Source of the DNA: Cordilura impudica
Lineage: Eukaryota > Arthropoda > Insecta > Diptera > Scathophagidae
DNA length: 64,000 nt
Direction of reading: 5' to 3'
Assembly: GCA_963682025.1 (NCBI GenBank)
Contig: OY821519.1
Location: forward strand, 95,569,585 to 95,633,584
This document shows positions 45,888-56,700 of the stretch, piece after piece; within the stretch, counting starts at the first letter, position 1, and each line of letters starts with the position of its first letter. Below the pieces are notes generated by a model. It was given only the letters and a program-made list of their open reading frames with translations. It was not told the origin of the DNA and made no database searches. Position numbers and translations under genes: made by a program.

Positions 45888-48800
45888 TTGCGTTTCCACA
45901 ATTATTATTCATTACAATTTGTGCAATGGTACTGTTACAGAGATCTTGCAGATATTTATTTTCAACGAAATGATGTAGACGATGTAATTTTGCACATAGT
46001 GAGCAACGACTTCTTTAAGAATTGTAACCTAGAAGACATTGAAATGCACAAAGGAAAAATTGCTAATTTTGCATCGAATTTGAAAAGACGGTACATTGAA
46101 TGCTCTCATAGCAAGGCAAAGATGTACAAACGTTACCAAGACTGGTTAATAAAGGAACTTATTTTTGAGAGTGCATCTACAACTGCTAACGAAAGTGGAA
46201 AAAAGGGTCGACCAGCAAAACCAATTGACGGATGTAATGAAAGATCTCGCAGGCGCAAGCTGGAGAATATCAATGAAGAAATTTCTCAAAGAATTATTAA
46301 GGATTCATTTTTGCACCAAATTCAACCTACCCAAAATAAAAACAAGTAAGAAATTTATAGTCGGTCTAGACCGACTATACGATACCCTATACCATGCGTT
46401 TAGAGACCCTATCTCTCAGGCCCAATTAACAGGATATAGAAAATAAGCATAAACCAAATTTGAGTGGGATTTTTATTAATTTTTTCGGCTGCAGATATGA
46501 AAAAGTTCATATCGGATGCTATATCTATATGGGGACTAGGCCTAAAAATGGACCGATCCTGACCATGTTTGGTAAAGTCTCTTGTATTTTGCAAAATTAT
46601 ATACAAACAAAATTTGAGAAGAATCAGTGCAATATTTTTGTTTTTTGATAGATTTAAGTGAAGATCGTGAAGCAGCTCTATATGGGGCCTATGACTAAGA
46701 GTTGTCCAATAGGGATCATTTTTGGACTACTGATTAATGGATGTAATATATACATACAAACCCAATTTGACTAAGATTTGTATGATAATTTGAATCTTAT
46801 GGCAATATATGTTGATTTCATAGGGGTCATTTGTATGGGGGCTAGGTCTGAAAATGGACCGATTCTCACCAATTTCAATAGCGTTCATCCCATGGCCGAG
46901 AAAAGATCAAATACCAAATTTCGTCAAAATATATTCATATTTGCGACCTGCAGTTTGATTAAAAGCTTTACATGGACACACAGGCGGACGGACGGACGGA
47001 CGGACATCGTTAAATCGAATCAGATAGTGATTCTGATTCGATCGGTGTAATTAAAGATGGATGTAGGTCAAATATTTTTGGTTGTTGTTGTTTTTGGTTG
47101 GTCATTTGTATGGGTGCTAGGTCTGAACATGGACCGATTCTCACCAATTTCAATAGCGTTCATCCCATGTTCGAGAAAAGATCAAATACCAAATTTCGTC
47201 AAAATATATTCATATTTCCGACCTGCAGTTTGATTACAAGCTTTACATGGACACACAGACGGACGGACGGACATCGTTAAATCGAATCAGATAGTGATTC
47301 TGATTCGATCGGTATAATTAAAGATGGGTGTAGGTCAAATATTTTTGGTTGTTACAAACAGCAGCACAAAGTCATGATACCCAAACCACATAGTGGTATA
47401 GGGTATAAAAATAAAATTGAAATAATTGAAAAAATAGTAGAAGCTAGCCCAAGGCGCACAAAGAGCATTTTGAAAAGCATTCCTACACCAATTGAAGATA
47501 AGAAATTTATGCCGGAAGAAGCGTTCGCCTTATTTTTGGATTTGAAATTGACCAAAAATCAATATAAGGAATTGCGGAAGCGAACCAATGAAAAGAATTG
47601 TGGGATTTTTCCAGAGTATCGAGATTTAGTTTCTGCCAAAAAAGAATGCTTACCTTCACAATCTGCTATTAGTGTCACTTCAACATCAGTAGAAATAAAA
47701 TTGCAAGATCTCTTTAAACATACTGCAGAACGATTGCTAAATACGCTTGGTACTGATCATTTAAAAAAAATTGGTAATGGCAGCATTACTTTAATTTCTA
47801 AATGGGGATGTGATGGATCCTCTGGTCAGAAACAATACAAGCAATTTAATGCCGAAAATTCATCAGATGCTAATTTATTTATGGAATCTCTCGTTCCATT
47901 GCGCTTAACAAAAAGGTATAGCGTCTTAGAGCCGTCAACTAGTAGAGCAACAGAAATCGATATATGGAAAAATGAAATTCCTTCTTCAACAAGTTTTTGC
48001 AGACCAATAAAATTTGCATTCAAAAAGGAAACCAAAGATGTCATAACTGAAGAAGTTCAAAAAATAAAGGATCAAATTAAGGAACTTCAACCAGTAATAT
48101 TTAAATTTGATGACCAAGACATTGAAGTACATTTTAAAATGTGTCTCACAATGATTGAAGGAAAAGTTGCACAAGCTTTAACAGAAGCAAAGTCAACATC
48201 AAGCTGCATTATATGCCAAAAGACATCAAGTCAATCAAGCTAACCCCCACCAGAAGACGATAGTTTTAAGGAAGCCTACGAATTTGGAATGTCCCCTCTT
48301 CATGCTAGAATAAGTTTCATGGAGCATATTCTTAAATTGGGTTATGATTTGGAATTTGGTCCGTTAGGCGAAACAGTGAGAAAAAACAAAGAAAATGCAG
48401 AAAAAAGAAAGCAAAAAAAACACAAATTCAACAAAAATATCTGCAGCTAGGCCTCGTAATCGACCAACCAAAACAAGGGGAAGGAAACACAAATGATGGA
48501 AATACTGCAAGGAGATATTTTTCCGATCCGGAAACTGCAACATCTATCTCAGGTGTAGAACATGAATTAATAAGACGATTCAAAATCATATTACAAGTTC
48601 TAGCATGCAGCAGAAAGATAAATGCTAATTAATTTGGAGAGTACGCCAATAAAACAGCTATACTTTATAATGAAAAATACTCTTGGAGATATATGCCATC
48701 CACAGTTCATAAAATTTTGTACCATGGGGAACAAATAATTCAAAACAATATGCTACCAATAGGAGATCTATCTAAAGAAGCGCAAGAAAAAAGGAACAAG

Positions 48801-49017
48801 GACTACAGATTCCTTCGCGAGCACAACACAAGGAAAATGTCCAGATGTTGTACTAATGAAGACGTTATCACTATTTTGTTGTGCACTTCAGATCCATATA
48901 TGTCCAACATTCGTCAAATATGGAAAAGTACCTCTATTGAATTAGACGAAGAAGCTAAACAAATTCTAGAAGATGAAAATCAAGGCTATTTAGAAGAAAT
49001 TTTTACAAAAATTGGTT
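45888..49017 (+). pseudogene. Transib transposase (RAG1-like), most complete copy
   Basis: Near full-length frame. N-terminus 45888-46346 (ANFASNLKRRYIECSHSKAK, GKKGRPAKPIDG, KDSFLHQIQPTQ) is split by a mini-me at 46341-47410, then continues without visible loss (KIEIIEKIVEASPRRTKSIL) to 48243. Motifs: KWGCDGSSGQKQYK (Asp codon 47812-47814, RAG1 D600 position), CLTMIEGKVAQALT, where the second catalytic Asp is Glu, SSCIIC (zinc Cys pair), then beyond a stop (48241-48243) and a frameshift (~48415) QPKQGEGNTNDGNTARRYF, a stop before FGEYANKT (~48631), STVHKILYHGEQII (zinc His pair) and KEAQEKRNKDYR (third acidic residue, 48786-48788). Full-length fold but inactive: nested insertion, two stops, frameshift, D-to-E. 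Confidence 0.9.
46341..47410 (-). repeat. mini-me/Helentron-like element (copy c) in Transib ORF
   Basis: Inverted copy: AACAAGTAAGAAATTTATAG, GTCGGTCTAGACCGAC palindrome, GGAC tracts and GTGGTATAGGGTATAAAA end. It contains a ~270-bp internal tandem duplication (about 46826-47095 and 47096-47360), so two GGAC tracts (46983-47003 and 47258-47274). It splits the Transib frame with no target duplication seen. Confidence 0.87.
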
Positions 49018-49189
49018 GATTTAAAGTACTTTTTCATTACACTAACAATAAGTTACACTTTTTTTTATATAGTTAAAAAATTTTCTTAATTTAAAAATTT
49101 ATATATTTTGTAAATTTTCAATAAAAATTGTTATATTTCATAAATTTACCATAAAAATTGATATAGAAATATTTAAAAAGACAATAAAA

Positions 49190-49930
49190 AACAAGTAAGA
49201 AACGATACCCTATACCATGCGTTCAGAAACCCTATCTCTTAGGCCCAACTAACTGGACATAGAAAATAAGCAAAAACCAAATTTGAGTGGGATCATGCAG
49301 ATATGAAAAAGTTCATATCGGATGCTATATTTATATAGGGACTAGGTCCAAAAATGGACCGATCCTGATCATGTTTGGTAAAGTCTCTTGTATTTTGCAA
49401 AAATATATACAAATAAAATTTGAGAAGAATCAGTGCAATATTTTTTGTTTTTTAATAGATTTAAGTGAAGATCGGGAAGCAGCTCTATATGGGGTCAAAA
49501 GGATCATTTTTGGACTACTCATTAATGGATGTAATGAACGCATACAAACCTAATTTGAGTAAGATCTATATGGCAATTTGGATCTTATGGCAATTTATGT
49601 CGATTTCATATGGGTAATTTGTATGGGGGCTAGGTCTGAACATGGACCGATTCTCACCAGTTTCAATAGCGTTCATCCCATGGCCGACAGAGGCTCATAT
49701 ACCAAATTTCATCAAAATATATTCGTATTTGCGACCTGCAGTTTGATTACAAGGTTTACATGGACACACAGACGGACGGACGGACGGACGGACATTGTTA
49801 AATCAACTCAGAAAGTGATTCTGATTCGATCGGTATAATTAAAGATGGGTCTAGGTCAAATATTTTTGGTTGTTACAAACAGCAGCACAAAGTCATTATA
49901 CCCAATCCACATAGTGGTATAGGGTATAAA
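49190..49930 (-). repeat. mini-me/Helentron-like element (copy d)
   Basis: Starts ACAAGTAAGAAACGATACCC (the palindrome is deleted here) and ends GGTATAGGGTATAAAA, with GACGGACGGACGGACGGACA at ~49770. It lies 170 bp after the Transib stop, within the element's 3' UTR. Confidence 0.85.
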
Positions 49931-50747
49931 AAATTTAACTAAAAAACATACGAGTTTTACACTGAAACTTCTCTATCTTGAACCAATATAAGGTAACTTT
50001 TACGTTCGCTGCTTAATAAATTATATTTTAACTCGGGATCTTTCAAAAAAAAAAAAAAAAGCAACATTTGGCCCTTGTGCACAATAGGACTGAAAAGTTT
50101 ACGGGGGCAAAGTTTGGTATTTTCTGAAAAAATTAACTTAAAAAATTGTTAAAAAGTATTAGTTGTAAACTTAACTGAAAAAATAAGACATTTTTTTACC
50201 TTTTAGCACTTCACTTTTGTACTAAAATTCAACTACAAATGAAGATGTATTTTAAACCCTCCGTAACTTTTTTATTTTCGGTCGAGTATTACGTTTTATA
50301 GCAAAACTTAAAGGCTAAAGTCTCACCTACCAATCAAAAAAACCGCATATCAAAATTCCAATCCAATCAAAAGTCAAATGGTCCACTGTGCGCTGGTTTT
50401 TTGTGCATTTAACCATTGAGTTTTGTTTAATATTTTATTTTAGTTTTAACAAATGTATGACCCATTTATGAGTTTAAAGCAGTTAAGCGGAATGCATTTA
50501 AAAGAAAACTGTGTACACAAAGTAAATGGATCAAGGAAAATGTATCACTTTAGAATTAATTAACGGGAAGCTTTTATCCATTAAGTACTGTATAACCTTT
50601 GTTATCAATGGCGAATTAAAACAAAATGCCTCGTCATTTTACCACAACTTAGTAAAAACTAAAACCTATCATTATGTCTGTTAGTCTATTAATTTCATGA
50701 CATTAACACCTTTTTCTTCAAAACATTCTTTATAATATTTAAATTCC

Positions 50748-50755
50748 TATAAAAG
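50748..50755 (+). promoter_or_regulatory. Candidate TATA box of Or gene 2
   Basis: TATAAAAG, 34 bp upstream of a GCAGTTG initiator-like site (A at 50782) and 48 bp before the start codon. The implied leader is very short (~14 nt). Proposed from position and consensus only. Confidence 0.45.
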
Positions 50756-50795
50756 AAAATGATTCTACTTCACATGTTAGCAGTTGAGCGCGAAC

Positions 50796-53700
50796 ATGGT
50801 TAAACTAAAAAATATTTCCTTCGCGAAAATATTTCCTTCAAATCCGGAAAAAGGTGAAATTGGTTCACTTAAATTAAATATATGGTTGGCCAATATGACT
50901 GGAGTACCCATTATTGGGTTGAAGGAAGAGTCATTCGGTGTAAAGACTTTGATTTTTCTATATGGAGTGATTGTTACGACGATACTAACATTTTTTTATA
51001 TTGGATTTGAAATTCATGATTTGCTAATGAATTGGAATGATTTGGATAGTATGACACAGAATATCTGTTTGTCCTTGACGCATTTAACTGGACTTGCTAA
51101 GGTGAACATTTTCTAAATACGATAATTTTGAATGAAATTCTGTAATATTTCTGATCATTTCCAGGCTATGAACATATTTTATAGAATAGAGGACATAAAA
51201 GATATTTTTGAAAAATTGAAACATGTGTCACGGACTTATATAAAATCAGATAAACAGGTAAGTTAATTAAAGAAAATGTATTCTTTATATAAAAAGTTTT
51301 AAAAATCAAGAAAGATCATAGCAATTGCAACTTAGTTAAAGATAACACACTTAAGTTAAAGTATTCGCTAATGTGATTTCAAAATATTCTCTGAAATTTA
51401 ATATTACAAAAACATATATTTCGCATATATTTGATCTGGTCAAATAAAACTTTTTTCTGATAACAAGAAATAGAAAATAATTGGAGGAAACAGTTTTTAG
51501 AACAACAGTCTAGGTTCTAACAATAATGGGTTTAGAAAATGACCCTATTACCAAATTTAAGTGTGTCGTGTATTTAACTTCTGAAAATATGTTAAAGTTA
51601 AAATTGGATGCCAGTACGATGTTATGGGAAATTTGTCCAGAAGTGATTCCATCATAACTAATTAACATAACGTATGGTCTAAGAATGTGAACTGCCGAGT
51701 TGTCCACGACAACGCACTGAGCAACAGTTTTAATTTGTTAAATGGTGTTCGACAAGGATGTAAACTATCTCCTCTTCTATTTAACATCGTACTTGACACC
51801 ATTGTTTGTAATGCTACAGCAGAAAATAGAGGTAAAAGATGGGGTATCAACCAACATCTGGAGAGCCTGGAATATGCTGATGATATATGCCTCTTATCGG
51901 ACAGTTATAGACAAGCGGTAGCTAAACTCAAATCCCTTGAGAACGAAGCTTCAAAAGCCGGGTTAAAAATAAACATAAAGAAAAGTAAGTTTATGCGCTG
52001 CAACACTCTTAACAACACTAAATTTGAAATACAGAATGTTGAGCTGGAAGAAGTTAACACATTCTGTTACCTGGTTAGCGTACTAACAAAAACAGGCGGC
52101 TGCAGTGATGATATATGCTTCCGAATCTCAAAGGCTAACCAGTCATCTTACGACCTGTATGGAAGTCTACTGCTATCTCGAAACGAACTAAGATCAGCAT
52201 ATTTAATTCCTGTGTGAAATCAGTTCTCCTTTAAGCCTGCGAATCCTGGAACACGACATCGCACGATATTAACAGGATACAGGTATTCATCAACCGCTGT
52301 CTGCGAAGAATCTTAAAAATATGTTGACCTAACATGATTCTCAATATCGAATTATGGGAGCAAACATACTAATGCCCAATCTACATTGATATTCTAAATC
52401 GTAAATGGCGGATTGGTCACACGCTCCGCAGACCACATGGCGACACGGCAAATGCTGCTATAGATTGGAACACGCAAAGAAACACACGAAGAGTTGGGGG
52501 ACCGTCGCACACCTGGAGGCGGTAACTTGAAGCTGAAATTGCTCAAAGCGGCTTGAGGTGGAGTGAAATAAAAAACCTTACATCGAGAAGGACCGATTGG
52601 AGAGAATTCGTTGTGGCCCTTTGCTCCTTTTAGGAACCACTAGACATTATATATATATATATATATATAATGACCTGGTAAGTTAAAAGGGACCTTACGT
52701 CCAAAATCAAGTTTTCGAAAAAAAACAATCTCCAATTTAACAAGTCCATAGTCCATATTGATACTCCTGCACGTTGATATGGCTTGAAAATCGTTACATG
52801 AAAGATTTTGGGGTCGCTGATTATGAATTGGATTTTCAAAATTCGAAATGATGGATGCAGTACGGCGGACAAGATTTAAAAATTGTTTGGATTTGCCTAA
52901 AATTTATTGCTCGGGGGGTTTTTGGGGTTGCTGATTACGAATCAGTCATCAGATTTTAAACCATTTCGAGGTTCCCTACTTTTTTAAAGAAAAAAACACA
53001 GAAAGTACAAATTTAATGTGGAATGTTTATTATCATTTGAAAGAACATTCTTCGGCATTTATTTTTTGAAGATTATGTCTATCAAATGTTGGCCGCGGCT
53101 ACGTCTCAGATAGTCCATCCGTTGAGTCCAATTTTCGATCACTCGTTCGAGCATTTCGACTGGTAACTGGCGAATGACACGCGTGATGTTTTGCTCCAAG
53201 GCCGGAATCGAAGCGGGATTGTCCGCATAAACTTTACATATCTCCACAGGAAAAAGTCTAACGGTGTGATATCACACGATCTTGGTGGCCAATCGACCGG
53301 CCCAAAATTATCCGCTCACCGAAGTGTTCTCTCAATAAATCCATTGTTTGATGCGCTGTGTGGGAAGTGGCGCCGTCTTGTTGAAACCAAATGTCGTCGA
53401 GATCACGAGCTTCAATTTTAGGCATCATACGTTAGTCCGAGTTGCTGCGAATGGCGCCGAATCGACTCTCCACGGTTTTCGTGTAACTCTCAGCTACGGC
53501 CGCTATATTTTCTTCACTGCGTGCTGGAAGTGGTCTATTCGGTCGAATATTATCCAATAATGAATGCTGGGTCTCAAGATGGGTGATGGTGTTGCGAATA
53601 GTACGCTCAGTAGGCCGATTATGTTGACCATAAGTTGAGCGAAGTGTACGAAACACATTCTTCACAGAACGTGAATTTTCGTAATAAAGTTGAACGATTT

Positions 53701-56700
53701 GTAAACGTTGTTCAGGCGTAAGTCTTTCCATGATGAAATGCCAAACAATACTAAACAAAAATAACATGACAGCATGACACGACTCATACGTGATCTGTCA
53801 AAGAAAGGCTATTGAAAAAAGTATCTCTACTTGGATCACCCGTTATATTATTTGTATTAATCTTACAAAGCAGATACTTGCACTATCGTTATTCTTTGTT
53901 TATTATGATCAATATATATTGATGAGAGCGCAAGAATTCTGTCGTACAGAATTTTTCTTGTGTTTGGCAGCACTGGCAGCAAGTTGTGTGCATTTCATAT
54001 GGCGTACGGTTTGACATTTCTTGATTATGATATAATACGGTTAGCTTTTTTTACTGTTCGCTTCGTTATCAGACCATTTTGGAATCGTGAAGTTTATCAT
54101 TATTTTAAGTTTCTGCTTACCAGAAAATATGTTGAGATGATGAAGTTAAAAAAGTGAAAGAATCCTATTTCAGGGAAAATTTTGACGAGAGTTATGATGA
54201 GCATAGTGATACCAATGATACAGACGCTGAAGATTCAGATGCAGATTGTACACCAGATACGTTTAACAATTATGAATTGTCTCTTGAAGATACGCAGCAA
54301 GAAAAACAAGTATCAAAGTTTTCAAAGTTTTTTCAAGTGTCGTGCTGCAATCAAAAATGTAATTTTGAAATACATAGAGATAGGATCGTGCAATCTAGAA
54401 ACAGATTTTTGGGGTTGGAGAAAGAGCAACAAGATCTGATTATGTTGGGCAAAGTTGTAGATGGTAAAATAACTAATATGATAGATTAAGCCAATGAAAG
54501 TATTGTGAGACAAAAGAAGTATGTGAGAAAAAAAATGTCCGAAGATACGAGAAGCAAAATTGTTTACACTTATCATAAATTGCCTATTTGTCGAAGGTTG
54601 AAGTCACTTCAATGATAAAACGAATAAAGCCAGTTCCAACCTACTAGCACTACAACAAGATGAAATCATTTTAGAATTTTTAAACTCTTCAGCCGACGAT
54701 TATCCATTTTTTGGATTTTCTTAACAGTTTCTGACGTGGCCACCTTAGTAGTTGTCGACCACTACGGTGTTCGTCTTGACAGCTGTTTAAACTCTGCCAG
54801 CCAATATGTTATAGTAGTAAACCAAGGAGCAGACTCCCCCAGAGTAGAATCTAGGTCGGCTTTATTATTGGTTGGACTGAGACTTTTCAAATTAAAGTAT
54901 TGAATTAACAAGGTTTGAATGAACAACCTTGAAATATATATTTTATAAGAATGCCACTTTTTACCAAAGTAATTTTTTTTTCAAACTACTACCATCTGTA
55001 CGTCAGGTCAAGTTGTTCTGGAACCGAATATTTTGACTTTTAAAGCAGGCGTTGAGAAGAAGTTCCGCTAAAAAATTTCGGCACATATCTATGTCAAGAT
55101 TCAGATTCAAATCACTTTTAATTAATTAATTGAAATCAAATTTTCTTTAAAATTTCACGGATTTTGATTACACAAGGCAACAACCTTTTTTTTACGTAAA
55201 GTGTGACTTGTTATACCCTTCACACTCTGTCCAGATGGTATATGTCATTTCGTCATTCCATTTGCAACGCATCGAAAAATTTATTTGCCACTCCATAAAG
55301 TATATATATTTCTGAGTCTTATAAAAACTCGAGTCGATATAGCGATGCCCGTGTTTGTTGTAATAATTTAGTTTTAAGTTTATCAAATTGTTTACTTTTT
55401 AAAATTTTTTGCTTAAATTTGTTATAAATAGTGCAATAAGTCCAAGTGTTAATGTGGAGGATATCAAAGATTTAGCATAGCCTAATTTAACAATAAACAA
55501 CAAAAATAGACGCTTGTAAAGTGCAGACATTAGTAATTTGTTTATTGGTTATTTATATATTTTAAAGGAACTACAAAATTTGCCATTATTTTCTTGCTAG
55601 AACTTTCATTGCAGTTATAAACATATTTTCTAAAGTAGTTTCATTTTTAGCTCAAAACTTTCTATTCTGGAGAAATGGAAAATAAAATTGTTTTATGTAC
55701 TTACATGTCAATAGTGAGTGCAACCGGTTTATTGGGCATGGCTGTTATGTATACGAGTAAGTTTATGATAGAAAAATATATTCTAAAGATATTCTCAAAA
55801 GAACGTCTTGCTCTTTAGATCCTGACAAAATAGCTGGGAACATGTTTCCATATCGTGCCATTCTACCAACATGGTTACCGCGTCAACTGCAAGTGCTCTA
55901 TATGGGCTTATCTGCTTTAATAATTGCCATGCAAATTATTCCTGTCGATTATTTGAATGTGAACATTATGAATCACTTAAGAATGCAGTTAAAAATTGTA
56001 AATTTATCATTTGATGATTTGATTGCAGATACGACTCAGAATACTATACAAGAGAAATCATTGGTCATATATAAACAGGATCCTGTAGAACGTCTGAATA
56101 CAATTATCGAACATCACTGTTTGTTAAGGAGGTGAGTACTCACACTTTTTGGTGAGATTTGTGTTAAATATTTTTCACATTTATTTATGTTCTAAGCATA
56201 CGTCAAGATACGGAGGATATCTTTAGTCAAGCTGTGCTATTGCAATTTTTATCCTCATTGATGACTTTCGCCCTGACCGGTTTTCAGGTAACTGTTATAG
56301 CCGGTAGCAGCGCAGTTATAATATATGGTTATTGCGTCTGCATCTTCTGTCAACTCTTTGTGTATTGTTATTTTGGCAATGAAGTGTTTGAACAGGTCGG
56401 TGGTATGTTTTTTTTTTTATTTTTAAACCTAAAACCAACAAGACAAAGTGGGATGAAGATCTGTATCTTTTTACCAAAATAGGAACAATGCTTGTTTTTT
56501 GTTTAAAGCGCAATGAATTAAAACTAGATTGTTTGCAACATTATATAATGTCAATGTTCACGACATTGTCAAATGTGTGAATCAGTTTTGGAATCACAGA
56601 TCTGTCACAGGATGAGTATTTAAAATATGAATTTGTTTACGAAACCCCAAGTAATTTCAAACAAATTTTAAAAGATAAACAAAGATGTATTATAGTGCGG

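Larger units (their letters stand above)
44051..50390 (+). mobile_element. Transib element with ORF, nested repeats and both termini
   Basis: Left end CACAGTGGACCATATTTTGA, right end TCAAATGGTCCACTGTG; both show the RSS-like heptamer CACAGTG. Target duplications are CGCCG (44046-44050) and CGCTG (50391-50395, one change). The left duplication is also the right duplication of the preceding Transib, so this element inserted into, or shares, the same site. The interior has a partial mini-me near 44640-44760, a minisatellite, the transposase frame (45888-49017), and two nested mini-me copies. The right end lies ~350 bp upstream of the candidate Or gene 2 TATA box. Confidence 0.85.

Noticed and set aside
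53191..53560. Plus-strand frames over the intron 3 mariner
   Set aside because: They are antisense shadows of the minus-strand mariner transposase remnant.
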